From Actinobacillus sp. (lineage in GTDB: Bacteria > Pseudomonadota > Gammaproteobacteria > Enterobacterales > Pasteurellaceae), in NCBI GenBank assembly GCA_020026075.1, contig JAHHQZ010000002.1, forward strand, positions 1-64,000: DNA of 64,000 nt, read 5' to 3'. The notes below the pieces were generated by a model, which had not been told where the DNA came from, did no database searches, and saw nothing but the letters and a program-made list of their open reading frames with translations. The translations under genes and the position numbers were made by a program. Shown here in pieces: positions 24,818-34,395 of this stretch (the first letter of the stretch is position 1; each line of letters begins with the position of its first letter).

Positions 24818-26014
24818 TTAAGGTAGTATTTTATCTAATACTTTTTCTACCTGATGAGTGTCAATCGTAAGATTAGGTTCAAACATAAATTTATTGTTTT
24901 CATTCTTCTTCTCATCTGTAAATGGTAAAAACTTCATCGCATTATCAGAACTGATTTGGCACTTATCTATAAGTTTTTCTTTGATTTTGGTTCTTGCACC
25001 ATTCAAATTACTCATCAAAGTTGTTATACCTGAACTGTTTCCTTTATTATAAAGTTTTATGTATTCATTAATTGTATCAGTCTTACCACCGAAAAAATCA
25101 ACTAACTTACGAAAAGTTTCTACACTCTTCTCATAATTATCTTGTAATGCAAAATCCCAATTATTTTTTCTTGCATAGGCAATACTATACAAAAATGCAT
25201 ATTCCCTCGCTGACAGTTTAATTTCCACTCCATTAAATAGTACTATTCGATCTTCTGGATCATTAAGAAAGCAAATTGAAAATTTATCATCAATCCAGCT
25301 TTGTGTTTTCTTAACGGCCTCACTATAAGTTAGTTTTTGACTACAAAGCTTTTTAGGCAACCCAATCCCTAAACGCACCCAAGGAATTTCTGCTAAAACA
25401 ACTTTGGCATTTTGAGCATCAATTCTTTGACCTTTATCATTATTAATAAAATAAGAATAAGGTTTTGGATAATAGAACTCTCTTACATTTTCAAAAGTTT
25501 CATCAACCAGTACGTGAGAAAGAGTATCCTGTTTTCGTCCAAATAATGATAAAGCGTAGCCAACAAAGAATCCCATTGTCTTACGACCACCAGCAATAGA
25601 AACGTGCAAGGCAGAATCTTCATCACGGCATAATTCCCCTACTCGTTGCACAATTTGATCGGATGCGAATTGGTTTTCTTCAAGGGTACGAATATCATTT
25701 AATGGATTACCGTTGCAATCTTCAATAACTGTTATGGAGTTTTCATCAAAATGAATATGCTCAATTCCATATTGCTTACCGTAATCTTGGATAAATTGCT
25801 CAATAACATTGATCTTTTTATCTTTTCGTCCATCTACAATACCAAGTAAGCTCTCAAGTAATTTATTTTTTCCTCGCTCGGTCGTTAATACTTGAATTTC
25901 AGTAATAGGAACATTTTTTTCTACCACTAATCCATAAAGTGTTTCTGTTACTACTGCAGGGGACATTCCTGTTACGGTGAGTAAAATGTTTTTATTGTAC
26001 GTCGTTTTCATCAT
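24818..26014 (-). CDS. CARF-domain CRISPR protein, NE0113 family
   Basis: This family (TIGR02584-type) is found in type III cas clusters and has an N-terminal CARF fold expected to bind cyclic oligoadenylate. The 398-residue product has NILLTVTGMSPAVVTETLYGL at residues about 8-28 and the CARF ligand-loop motif SIAGGRKTMGFFVGYALSLFGR (about 140-160). The C-terminal half, lysine-rich and helical, gives no catalytic motif I can name. The start at 26014 overlaps the stop of the upstream CARF nuclease as ATGA. AT-rich relative to flanking housekeeping genes. It could be a sensor, ring nuclease or effector. Confidence 0.8.
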   Translation of the reverse strand: MMKTTYNKNILLTVTGMSPAVVTETLYGLVVEKNVPITEIQVLTTERGKNKLLESLLGIVDGRKDKKINVIEQFIQDYGKQYGIEHIHFDENSITVIEDCNGNPLNDIRTLEENQFASDQIVQRVGELCRDEDSALHVSIAGGRKTMGFFVGYALSLFGRKQDTLSHVLVDETFENVREFYYPKPYSYFINNDKGQRIDAQNAKVVLAEIPWVRLGIGLPKKLCSQKLTYSEAVKKTQSWIDDKFSICFLNDPEDRIVLFNGVEIKLSAREYAFLYSIAYARKNNWDFALQDNYEKSVETFRKLVDFFGGKTDTINEYIKLYNKGNSSGITTLMSNLNGARTKIKEKLIDKCQISSDNAMKFLPFTDEKKNENNKFMFEPNLTIDTHQVEKVLDKILP

Positions 26015-27186
26015 TCGTTGATCCATTCTTTTAGAAGTGTTTTTAGACTTGCAAGTTGAGTTGCTTGAATAATTTTAATATTGTTATCTTTTGCACGATT
26101 CAATAAAGTTATTGGTAATTTAAAATATGAAACAAAAGCTAATTTTGTTTCTCTGCCGCAATGAGCTTTAATCGTTAACAACTTATTAATATAGTCTTTT
26201 GCATCATCTTTATTTTTAATTATACAAGCCTTACATTCAATTAAATGTAGTTTATTATTGGATAGAAATGCCACATCAACTTCATCATTCTTTCCTTGAT
26301 TATCAGCACTTCTACAAGACTTTTGCTCTTGGTAATCATCACGACCTAGTTCCAAGCCACTGGCTAAATCTTGGATACCACCTTGCTCTTTATGAATTTC
26401 TTGTACAATATGGTAACAGTAATCTTCAAACCATACCCCATTTAGTAATCTCAAAACATCTCTATCTTTAAATTCTACTTTACCTTCCTTAAAGTTTATT
26501 AATCCTTCTTTATCTAAGCATTCAAATAAAGAACAAATTTCTTTTTGTTTTAGGGTGTTTTTATCGACTTCTGCTTTAAGGCTATCTTTACAGCCCGATG
26601 CCACACCATTTAACACACGAATAAACTTTTCATTTTTTGAGTAGTTTTTAATAAAATTATTATACAAGTTAAATAAACCTTTTGAGGTGTTAGGCTTATT
26701 ATCATTTAATAATTTATTACCATGTGCGGTTAAATATGCATTAAGCTTTAATTTAGAGTTTAACGTTAATGATTCAATTTTTTCTTTTTGAATCCATAAT
26801 AATTGAGAATCTTGATTCAGATAGTAGAAAATATCTGATAACCCAGGAAAAACAGCATACATTGCTAAGGTCATTATTTTTGTTCCACCTGTTAGATTCA
26901 CTGCTATTTTTTTATCTTCGTATTTCGTGGCTATATCAAATGCTGTATCCATTATATTTGACAGATCATAAGCATCCTTAATATCAATAATCTCAATATT
27001 TTTGCGAGCAATCCCCTTTGTCATCAATGCATTCACAAGCCAATCAGCTTTTTTCTGCATATCCTTTGAAACTAGCAAAATAATATTTTTAGGATTAAAT
27101 CTATCATCACACAACGGTAATAAATTGGGGGCAGGTTCGTGAGAAACTAAGCAAAGGTAGTAATCAAATTTTGGAAAGTTTTGCAT
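26011..27186 (-). CDS. card1: Card1/Can2-like CARF nuclease (DUF1887 PD-(D/E)XK)
   Basis: Card1/Can2 proteins bind cyclic tetra-adenylate and cut nucleic acid. The 391-residue product has an N-terminal CARF fold with CLVSHEPAPNLLPL (about residues 10-23) and NLTGGTKIMTLAMYAVFPG (about 97-115), a middle winged-helix-like segment, and a C-terminal nuclease domain: VWFEDYCYHIVQEI, then NDEVDVAFLSNNKLHLIECKA with Asp and E-x-K in the PD-(D/E)XK arrangement (about residues 304-324). The start at 27186 has AAGGAGC upstream; the longer reading runs into csx16. No csm6 is present, so this is the leading effector candidate. Confidence 0.88.
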   Translation of the reverse strand: MQNFPKFDYYLCLVSHEPAPNLLPLCDDRFNPKNIILLVSKDMQKKADWLVNALMTKGIARKNIEIIDIKDAYDLSNIMDTAFDIATKYEDKKIAVNLTGGTKIMTLAMYAVFPGLSDIFYYLNQDSQLLWIQKEKIESLTLNSKLKLNAYLTAHGNKLLNDNKPNTSKGLFNLYNNFIKNYSKNEKFIRVLNGVASGCKDSLKAEVDKNTLKQKEICSLFECLDKEGLINFKEGKVEFKDRDVLRLLNGVWFEDYCYHIVQEIHKEQGGIQDLASGLELGRDDYQEQKSCRSADNQGKNDEVDVAFLSNNKLHLIECKACIIKNKDDAKDYINKLLTIKAHCGRETKLAFVSYFKLPITLLNRAKDNNIKIIQATQLASLKTLLKEWINE

Positions 27187-27196
27187 AAAAAGCTCC

Positions 27197-27487
27197 TTAT
27201 AACGCTTTAACAAAAAATGGTTGGATTTTGCAGTTTTGGGCGGTGAGTTGTTGGGTGGATAGCTCAACTCCGCGTTGCATAAAACTGATGTTGATGGTTA
27301 AAAAGAAAAAATTAGCCCCTTTGGCACACACTTCGGCTGCTAAGTGAATAGGGAGCGTACCGATAACGATATCCCCTGCATTTACTTGGTCAATGTCTAA
27401 ATGTGCGACAAAGGTGTCAATCGCTAAATTTTGCTGTAATGCCCAGTCAATCGCACCTTGGTGACGAGAAACAAAAAATGTTGTCAT
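27197..27487 (-). CDS. csx16: CRISPR-associated protein Csx16 (VVA1548 family)
   Basis: Csx16 is a small type III accessory protein, proposed to be a ring nuclease that degrades cyclic oligoadenylate. The 96-residue product has the family start TTFFVSRHQGAIDWALQQ, an FVAHLD segment (about residue 27), and GDIVIGTLPIHLAAEVCAKG followed by FFFLTI (about 38-65). AGGAG precedes the ATG. It lies 10 bases upstream of the CARF nuclease start, so signal generation and removal genes are coupled. Confidence 0.88.
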   Translation of the reverse strand: MTTFFVSRHQGAIDWALQQNLAIDTFVAHLDIDQVNAGDIVIGTLPIHLAAEVCAKGANFFFLTINISFMQRGVELSTQQLTAQNCKIQPFFVKAL

Positions 27488-27538
27488 AAAAATCTCCTGC
27501 TATTCAATGTGGGGCTTACTCTATCACCAAGAAAATTA

Positions 27539-28465
27539 TTAGGCTTGTTCTGTAAATTTACATTGATATTTTCCCAGCCCAAAGGTGGCATTTTTACCGC
27601 AATGTAGCCATTGACCGAGATACAATAACCGTTGCCACGCTGGTGAAAGCCCGTCAAATTGCCATTCACCCACAACGCCTCCGAGCGCCATTCGCTGTTT
27701 TTGACGACTGGAATATCTTGTCCAATCTTGCCAACGTAGGGTTTTCTTTTCCTGAATTTGAGCAAGTTCTGCTTTTAGTTCGGCGAAATCCAAATCCAAG
27801 GGGATTGCGTGAAATTCAGCCAACAGCGACACACGCTTAGCCAACGTGAGAAAAAAACGCTCCGCCGTTAAGGTTGTCGCTCGCAATGGTTTACCATTTT
27901 GTTGAATGCGCAATGGCGTTTCAATTTCAATGCTAACCTTGGCGGAAAGATTAGGCTTCAACGCCACATCCGCATTTTCTAGTGGTGTTTTTGTCGCCAA
28001 AATATCCTGCCAGCCGCTGCTAGTTTGTTGTTCCAGCACACAAAGCACCGCTTGCCCTTTGCTCGCCCCAATGCGGTGAGCAAAGGCACGCTCGAATGCG
28101 TAGCAAATCAGCGGAAATTCTTTGATTAACTGCCCCACTAACACTAAGTGGAAAGTCAAAATTTCCCCTGCTTGATATTCTTGCTTACCCCAGCTTGGCG
28201 GTTCAATAATGTAGCCGTTAGGAATTTGGCTAAATTTCTGTAACGCGTGATTTTCAGGGGCTGGCGTTGTGAAAATTCGTGTAAAAGGGCAACTGCGATA
28301 CAACGGGCATTCGTGGCAATCCTTGCGTTTCGTCATACAAGCCGTATGGCGCAGGGCTTGCCCAAACGCCCCACGTAAGGTTGAGCCTGCGTAATCAGGC
28401 AGGCTAATCGGTGTGGTTACTCGAAAACTAAACCGAAAACGAGCAAAAGGTAGTGTGTCGTGCAT
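27539..28465 (-). CDS. cas6: CRISPR pre-crRNA endoribonuclease Cas6
   Basis: Cas6 cuts the array transcript within each repeat, leaving an 8-nt 5' handle. The 308-residue RAMP protein has the early STLRGAFGQALRH motif (about residues 28-40), a four-cysteine cluster in CMTKRKDCHECPLYRSC, the PPSWGKQEYQAGE strand, and the C-terminal glycine-rich loop GKNATFGLGKYQ near residue 292. It overlaps the csm5 stop by a base. The three-prime end carries a copy of TGTAAATTTACA (27551-27562). Confidence 0.92.
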   Translation of the reverse strand: MHDTLPFARFRFSFRVTTPISLPDYAGSTLRGAFGQALRHTACMTKRKDCHECPLYRSCPFTRIFTTPAPENHALQKFSQIPNGYIIEPPSWGKQEYQAGEILTFHLVLVGQLIKEFPLICYAFERAFAHRIGASKGQAVLCVLEQQTSSGWQDILATKTPLENADVALKPNLSAKVSIEIETPLRIQQNGKPLRATTLTAERFFLTLAKRVSLLAEFHAIPLDLDFAELKAELAQIQEKKTLRWQDWTRYSSRQKQRMALGGVVGEWQFDGLSPAWQRLLYLGQWLHCGKNATFGLGKYQCKFTEQA

Positions 28466-30036
28466 TAAATCCCTGCTTTTTCCTTAATTTTGTTGAGCGA
28501 CTGCTTAAAGTCTTTGGCTTTATTTTTGAGCTTGCCAGCGGGCTTTTCAAAATCGGTGGCATTTGTCACTTTTTCATAAAAAATTCCAGCCTTGTCTGTT
28601 ACCGCTTGATACAAGAAAGCACAATCTTCCGCCGACCAATTATCTTGCAACGTTCGTTCAATGAAACCACAAAAGCCTTTAAAGACGATTGAATCTTCCG
28701 TTGAACGTTTTTTGTCCGCCGTTGACCAAGCGTTAAATTGTTCTTCCATTTCTTGTTGCAATGGCGAGAGTTTGCTTAGCCGTTCAGCCTCTGCTTGTTT
28801 TTCTTTGGCTTGTTTCGCCGCTTTTTCAACAAGTTCAGCCTGTCGTTGTTGAATTTCTCGCTGCTTAGCCTCTTGGAGCGCTTTTAATTGAGCAAAATCA
28901 ACGCCTAGCTCAGCATTCTCTTGGCACCAAGTTTTCAATGCGGTGTTTTCACCTTGTGGATCAAGTTCAATTAACGCCCAGCCCAAAGGTTGTAGCCCTT
29001 TTGTAGAATCGGCAAACCACCACGTTGTTGGGCGTTCCTGATCGCCTGCTTTTTTTATCGCTATTTTAGCAATATCTTTTCCACGATAAATTTTGTTATC
29101 CGCCCCACATTTTCCTAAACGCACTAAGTAAGCATTCGGCATTGATTGAATTAAATTCACCAAGCTTTTCGCCCAAATCTGACGAGCGAGTCCAACCGTT
29201 TGCATTTCTTGCAACTCTTCCTTTAATAACTTAATGGAATAGTCGTGTAGGATTTTTAGCTCTTTGGCTAGGCTGGAATTTTGCGAAAAATTTTGACATT
29301 TTTTATCATCATAAATGGAAAGCTCTGCACCAAATGCTCGGTATTGGGCGGGTAAAAGGCATTCACGGCGTATCGTTCCTTTAAAACTCCCCTCACCATT
29401 TTTGCGTTTTTTATTTTGCATATAGTAAAGCTTTGTGCCTTTATACGCCCCATTCGCCATAAAATCGCCAAAGGCTAAATGGTTATAGCGACTGGTTTGG
29501 AAACTCCCCACATACTCTTCTTTGGCTTGACTATCATCTTTTGCATAAAACGGATTATTACCTTTTTGCTGATGACAATAATCCAAATATGCCGTAACCA
29601 ATGCGCCTTTCACGCTACTGGCAGGAATATAGGCTTGGTTTAGGTTTTTAGCGTAAGTGTGGCGCTCAACGTAAAGTTGATTAAAAACCTTTTCGCTACC
29701 TTGATGTTGTGCAGGTTTATCAACTTTATCCGCCCATTCGCTCGCAAAGCTCGAAGGTACAGCAACGTAATAATCTGCAATGCCCAAATAGGCGTTACAG
29801 TATTCCTTATAAACTTTTTGGATTCTTAATAAATCTTGGCTTTTTACCGCATTATTGAGTTCAACATATTGTTTATCGCCTTTTTCAAGCGGTAATTTGC
29901 TTGGATCAAAATGGGCAAGTACGTTTAACTTTGCATCAACGACATAATTGGTTGGTTCAAATTCTTCCCCTGCCCCAATATGAATGGGCGTAAGTGGGGT
30001 TAGCATAAGCCGATGGGTTTGTAAAAATGCGTCCAT
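28465..30036 (-). CDS. csm5: Type III-A CRISPR RAMP protein Csm5
   Basis: Csm5 caps the 3' end of crRNA in the Csm complex. The 523-residue product begins with the RAMP strand LMLTPLTPIHIGAGEEFEPTNYVVD (about residues 10-34), and has YIPASSVKGALVTAYLDY (about 137-154), the RAMP glycine-rich helix loop. A lysine/glutamate-rich coiled coil lies at about 390-430, and a helical tail follows. At 29268-29300 a REP-like repeat is read in frame as CQNFSQNSSLAKEL. It overlaps both csm4 and cas6 by one base. Confidence 0.92.
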   Translation of the reverse strand: MDAFLQTHRLMLTPLTPIHIGAGEEFEPTNYVVDAKLNVLAHFDPSKLPLEKGDKQYVELNNAVKSQDLLRIQKVYKEYCNAYLGIADYYVAVPSSFASEWADKVDKPAQHQGSEKVFNQLYVERHTYAKNLNQAYIPASSVKGALVTAYLDYCHQQKGNNPFYAKDDSQAKEEYVGSFQTSRYNHLAFGDFMANGAYKGTKLYYMQNKKRKNGEGSFKGTIRRECLLPAQYRAFGAELSIYDDKKCQNFSQNSSLAKELKILHDYSIKLLKEELQEMQTVGLARQIWAKSLVNLIQSMPNAYLVRLGKCGADNKIYRGKDIAKIAIKKAGDQERPTTWWFADSTKGLQPLGWALIELDPQGENTALKTWCQENAELGVDFAQLKALQEAKQREIQQRQAELVEKAAKQAKEKQAEAERLSKLSPLQQEMEEQFNAWSTADKKRSTEDSIVFKGFCGFIERTLQDNWSAEDCAFLYQAVTDKAGIFYEKVTNATDFEKPAGKLKNKAKDFKQSLNKIKEKAGI

Positions 30037-31007
30037 TATTGTTCTCCCTTGTTAGAAGATAGCGTTGTGAAATCCACCTGCACTGGAATAACTGGTGCAT
30101 AGCCTTGATGAACAATTTCTTTACCGAGCGTAGAAATATTATCCAAGCCATTCCCTACAAAATCGCGTGGTGTAAAAGCTTTTGGCGTTAGCAATGCCCC
30201 TGCTTTGGCGAGAATAATGGGCTTTTTGAACGGTTGCCCTTTTAAGGCGTAAGCATCGCCGTGTCGCCCAAAGCGTGTGATGAGCTGGTAAAAACTTTTC
30301 TCCGCCACAAAGTCATTATTCATCGGACAACAATTCGCCAATGTAATAAATGCGTTTGAAAATTCCGACCTAGGCCATTCGCCTACTGTTGCCATTTCCG
30401 TTACGGAAAATTTACCTAAACCTATACTGGCATCACGCCCATAGCCAAACGTACCAATATCTTGCAAAACCTGTTTCAACTGTTCGGCACTAAATTTGCT
30501 TTCATCAAGTAAGGCATAAATATCCAGTTGAATTTGTTGAGTTTTGGCATTTCCGTACCACGTTTGCCTTGTCATATAAGGGGCAAAGCCATCACCTGAT
30601 GTGGTTGCTGTGGCACGGTTAATTTGATTATGCGCTTGTAGTTCAACGCATTGCCCAAAATCAGTAAGCTCACTATCAGCTTTTGCCAATTTCTGCCAAT
30701 CGGCAAATGGCTTTTCAAGATCAGAAATCGCCAGCCATTTTTTCTTTTTCAAGGCTTTACGATCAGTCTCATCCCCTTGCGCCCATAGCAAAGAAGGCAC
30801 CGTTGGCAAGGGAATATAGCCCGTTGGAAACGCATCCGATAGCACGAGAAATGGGCGGTTTTCCGTATACGTTGCCAGCAATTCCGTCAATTTGCTTTCA
30901 GCAAAGCGATGACGAATCCCCCAGCAAACCTGCCCAAACAGCGTATCCCCCACTAATGGTGTGCCGAACGCACTTTCCAGCGTTAAGGTCATACGATACA
31001 GTTTCAT
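30036..31007 (-). CDS. csm4: Type III-A CRISPR RAMP protein Csm4
   Basis: Csm4 binds Cas10 and the 5' handle of crRNA. The 323-residue protein starts KLYRMTLTLESAFGTPLVGDTLFGQVCW, the Csm4/Cmr3-type RAMP start, and has the GFGRDASIGLG-like glycine loop as FGYGRDASIGLGKFSVTEM (about residues 196-214). Near the C-terminus HQGYAPVIPVQV matches the family ending. A half REP-like repeat lies within the gene near 30360. It is coupled to csm5 by a one-base overlap. Confidence 0.93.
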   Translation of the reverse strand: MKLYRMTLTLESAFGTPLVGDTLFGQVCWGIRHRFAESKLTELLATYTENRPFLVLSDAFPTGYIPLPTVPSLLWAQGDETDRKALKKKKWLAISDLEKPFADWQKLAKADSELTDFGQCVELQAHNQINRATATTSGDGFAPYMTRQTWYGNAKTQQIQLDIYALLDESKFSAEQLKQVLQDIGTFGYGRDASIGLGKFSVTEMATVGEWPRSEFSNAFITLANCCPMNNDFVAEKSFYQLITRFGRHGDAYALKGQPFKKPIILAKAGALLTPKAFTPRDFVGNGLDNISTLGKEIVHQGYAPVIPVQVDFTTLSSNKGEQ

Positions 31008-31019
31008 AACGCCCCCTTA

Positions 31020-31715
31020 TTATGCGAATGGATCAATAGTATCCAGCACTACGGTTGTTTGATCCTTTTTGAGATTCTCAAATTTGATTTTGCCATAACC
31101 ACGAGATCCTGAACCGCCGAGGCTATCCAATTCAAGCAAGCGTAAACCTTTTAAGAACGTATCCACTAATGCAGGATCATCACCTTCAAACTGGCGTAAA
31201 GTAACTTTGAAATTAAATTTCACACCTGCTGGCACACGCTCAATTTGGCGAGGGTGAGCGGCTGTTGCAGTAATGCGGTTAATGGTATTTTCACTTTTCG
31301 CCTCGGATAACAACAAAATGTCTTCGTTCGCTTTGTTTTTCCATTCTTCGGTTAATTGGCAATCCCAAAATGCTAAGCGAGTCGCCCAAAAATTTTGATC
31401 GCTATCCGCTAGGCTGCTATCACCGCTTACGCCGAATAATTGCAAAATCTGTTTCACCATTAGGTTATGCTCATTTTTTTTCCAGTCTGTTAGGCTTAAC
31501 GGCTGTTCTTTAACCGCACCACTGCGCCATTCCAATAAGCTACGAATTTTGCCCTTTAAGCTAGAACCAGGGATGTAAGGGTGATGGGTAATTGGATTTT
31601 TCACCACTTGGCTGTCAATGCCGCCAATGTGCATTTCGCTGTCGCCTGTACCAATATGTAAGCCACTTTCTAAGGTAATAACGCCTGTGATTTCGATAAT
31701 TTTATTAAGTTTCAT
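31020..31715 (-). CDS. csm3: Type III-A CRISPR backbone RNase Csm3
   Basis: Csm3 lines the complex and cuts target RNA at 6-nt intervals. The 231-residue product has TGVITLESGLHIGTGDSEM (about residues 8-26), which includes the conserved aspartate region before HIGGIDSQVVKNP, then YIPGSSLKGKIRSLLEWR and the C-terminal LGGSGSRGYGKIKF loop (about 206-219). The catalytic aspartate is expected in the IGGID segment. The start at 31715 has AAGGAGC; the earlier ATG is a 5' extension into csm2. Confidence 0.95.
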   Translation of the reverse strand: MKLNKIIEITGVITLESGLHIGTGDSEMHIGGIDSQVVKNPITHHPYIPGSSLKGKIRSLLEWRSGAVKEQPLSLTDWKKNEHNLMVKQILQLFGVSGDSSLADSDQNFWATRLAFWDCQLTEEWKNKANEDILLLSEAKSENTINRITATAAHPRQIERVPAGVKFNFKVTLRQFEGDDPALVDTFLKGLRLLELDSLGGSGSRGYGKIKFENLKKDQTTVVLDTIDPFA

Positions 31716-31731
31716 TGTTTGCTCCTTGTGC

Positions 31732-32127
31732 TTATTTTTTAGCTTCATAGTATTTGCAGTAACCCATCACGGCCTCCATAAAAAGTTTTGCCATTTTGAG
31801 CGTTTTTACATCCTTGATTTGATCAATCACTCCATTAAAAATCTCTGTAAATTTTTCATTTACTAACTTGCGAGCCTCTGCATAAGCCACTTTAGCTTTT
31901 AACATTTTGATGTAGATCTCGTTATCTTTGTAACTTTTATCAGAATCCGAACTTGTCGTAATTTTGTCGTGCCACATCACCAACTCATCATAAAACTTAC
32001 GTAATTGTGTTGATTTATTGACGTTTTCTCCGCCACTGCGAATGTCATATGCGGCATTGTCTGCAATATCTGAAAATAATTCAGGCTGTGGATCGGTAAA
32101 TCTAATGTCGTTTGAATTAAAGCTCAT
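31732..32127 (-). CDS. csm2: Type III-A CRISPR small subunit Csm2
   Basis: Csm2 is the small helical subunit lining the Csm filament. The 131-residue protein is nearly all helix and has the typical KSTQLRKFYDELVMWHDK start of the core (about residues 36-53), the KMLKAKVAYAEARK helix, and a C-terminal LFMEAVMGYCKYYEAKK. The size and position between cas10 and csm3 identify it and set the locus as subtype III-A. Confidence 0.93.
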   Translation of the reverse strand: MSFNSNDIRFTDPQPELFSDIADNAAYDIRSGGENVNKSTQLRKFYDELVMWHDKITTSSDSDKSYKDNEIYIKMLKAKVAYAEARKLVNEKFTEIFNGVIDQIKDVKTLKMAKLFMEAVMGYCKYYEAKK

Positions 32128-32136
32128 AATGACCTC

Positions 32137-34395
32137 TTAACGTTGTTGATAGAAATAGTTAAATAATGGAATTTTAAACTGCTGGTTATACTTGCCTATG
32201 CCCTTATCGCCGAGCGATACAGCCAGCTCTTCTAAGGCTTTGGAACGTTTATCCTTCGGTAGTTTATCCGTCACATAACATGTCGTTTTATAGTAAAACT
32301 GCGAACGCCACACCATTGGCGAATAATTTCCTTTACTGATAGTTTGCGGTTGGCTTGCCAAATAGGCTTGATCCGCTAAGTGAATTAAGGCATATAAATA
32401 AGCGGTCGACAGTGAATATTCATTATTTAAATCTTGAATTTTACGCTGCAAATCGCCTAAATTTTTCCAAATATTCCAGCCTACGGAAATGCCATAAATA
32501 TTCACGGCGTTTTTGCTGATGTTTTTTCCGTCCGCTTTAAACGCTTTGGCTTTTTCCAGTGCATTTTCCGCAATTTCACCTAGCTGGGTAACGGGATAAC
32601 CGACTTTTGTCATAACCATTCCAGCGGAAAAATGAATATCGCTGTTCTTTGCCACATATTCTGCAAACTTTTTGTGCATTTCATCAGCAACTTTTTGTGT
32701 TTTAAGCCAGCTACCAATTAAGAAGAAATCATCGCCGCCAGCGAATACGGTATACACTTGCGCTTGGTTGGATAAGCAATAGCACGGCAACCATAAGCTG
32801 AAAAATTGATTCATTTTGCGAGAAAGCATTGCAATTTTGGCAAAGCTGGCTTTCTCAACGCCTTTTTCAAAGATTTTGCCTAGATTGTCGACGTCCCCTT
32901 TGAGGGTCATTAACGCCGATTGCCCTTGATAATTCTTATCTGTCGATAGGGTTCGATCTTCACACGCGAGAAAATCAAAGGTTTTAATTGCATCTTTGGC
33001 CTCTTCCTTTATATTTTCTATATCTTCTCTCTTACAATTCTCATATTTACCTAGCTCAAATTCATTCATTTCCTTCTCACAATTAGGGCTAAAACGAGCC
33101 ACATAGGCGTTAATATCTCGTCTGGCGTAGCCTTGGAAAATTGGCGTGTCCATTTGTGCTGGAATGCTAATATCCCAAATGTAATCCGCTTGATTGAGCA
33201 TTTTTTCTTCATTATTCTTAGAACCAAAAGCCACATAAAAACCAAAAATTGGTAAATCTAAGCAGTGAGATACGCTAGGTTTGTGGGTAAAAATCCCCAA
33301 AAAACTATCTTTTGTCAGCCATTGACCAATGTTAACTTGATCCTGCGAAAGCGTAGATAAGCCCTCTTTTTTCGCTGGGAAATGGCTATTTAACGCACAA
33401 CAACCTTGCGAGAAATCCACATCCTGCACGATGTTTTGTCGCTGGGTTAAATTCAAACGTTGCAATTTCACGCGTTCTAAATCCTTAAAGCGAGCATTTT
33501 GCAATTCCGTTAATTGTTCACCTTTTAAATCCTGTTCATCCGCAGGCACAACACCAATGCCAATTCCAGCTAGTCCGTAGGTATTTTGAACAAACCATTC
33601 ATCAAAATCTTGTTTAATTTGAGCTAATTTATCCAATGTATCTTGCGTATTGGGTGCAATAATCAAAAACTTACCTGCCGCATTTTGTACTTGGCTAATG
33701 CTTGGCAAGCCTAGTTCTCGTAAAATTTTTAAGCCTGCCAATTCGGTAAACAGCGACACTTGGAAAGAACGCCCACGCAGTAATTTCGCAGCTTTTTTAT
33801 TCGTTTCACTACCGCCTGAAAAGATAAAATCCTGAATGCCAAAGAAATCCCCTGAAATCAATGCATAAGTTTTTTTGCCCTTTTTATCGCAAGCCTCGTC
33901 ATATAAATGTTTTGCGATAGTAAACGCCGTTTTAGTGCGAGCCTCATCATACAAACTCACATCGCTGGCATTCGGATCCGCCACGTGGCTTAAATAGCCC
34001 TGCATTGCACTATCAAAAGCCGCCAAATAACGGTAATGATCTTTTTTAAATTCCTGTGGAATGCGGTCTAATGCCGAAATGAACGCTCGTTGTAAATCCT
34101 GCCAGCGCCCTTCAATACCTTTTTGGGGTTTAGGAAAAATACTATTCGCCGTTACGGGCTGAAAATCATAAACATAGCTTTCCCCTTTATCAGCGTTGTT
34201 CCCAAAATGAATATGGGAAAACAAACTGTCCAGCGGTTTAGGCTCTGATACGGTTTCAACGGGCTTGGTTAATAGTGTAAAAGGGAGTTTTTCTTGCAGT
34301 GCGGTAAGATTTTCTTTGCTAAATAGCGCAGAGAAATCCTCCGTTAAGGCTTGCAATGCCTTGCTTGAAAGGGATTGAAGTGAATGTTGTTCCAT
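32137..34395 (-). CDS. cas10: Type III-A CRISPR Cas10/Csm1, HD motif not visible
   Basis: Cas10 is the large subunit that makes cyclic oligoadenylate on target RNA binding. The 752-residue product has Palm 1 (ALISGDFFGIQDFIFSGG, about residues 183-200), linker with a GRSF helix, and Palm 2 with the cyclase motif AGGDDFFLIG, GGDD at 553-556. The usual N-terminal HD nuclease is not recognisable: the first 150 residues contain no His-Asp pair. A motif that reads SLYDH in many Cas10 proteins is SLYDE here. It is first in the operon, with AAGGAT before the ATG. The remaining nuclease activity probably lies in Csm3 and the CARF effectors. Confidence 0.94.
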   Translation of the reverse strand: MEQHSLQSLSSKALQALTEDFSALFSKENLTALQEKLPFTLLTKPVETVSEPKPLDSLFSHIHFGNNADKGESYVYDFQPVTANSIFPKPQKGIEGRWQDLQRAFISALDRIPQEFKKDHYRYLAAFDSAMQGYLSHVADPNASDVSLYDEARTKTAFTIAKHLYDEACDKKGKKTYALISGDFFGIQDFIFSGGSETNKKAAKLLRGRSFQVSLFTELAGLKILRELGLPSISQVQNAAGKFLIIAPNTQDTLDKLAQIKQDFDEWFVQNTYGLAGIGIGVVPADEQDLKGEQLTELQNARFKDLERVKLQRLNLTQRQNIVQDVDFSQGCCALNSHFPAKKEGLSTLSQDQVNIGQWLTKDSFLGIFTHKPSVSHCLDLPIFGFYVAFGSKNNEEKMLNQADYIWDISIPAQMDTPIFQGYARRDINAYVARFSPNCEKEMNEFELGKYENCKREDIENIKEEAKDAIKTFDFLACEDRTLSTDKNYQGQSALMTLKGDVDNLGKIFEKGVEKASFAKIAMLSRKMNQFFSLWLPCYCLSNQAQVYTVFAGGDDFFLIGSWLKTQKVADEMHKKFAEYVAKNSDIHFSAGMVMTKVGYPVTQLGEIAENALEKAKAFKADGKNISKNAVNIYGISVGWNIWKNLGDLQRKIQDLNNEYSLSTAYLYALIHLADQAYLASQPQTISKGNYSPMVWRSQFYYKTTCYVTDKLPKDKRSKALEELAVSLGDKGIGKYNQQFKIPLFNYFYQQR

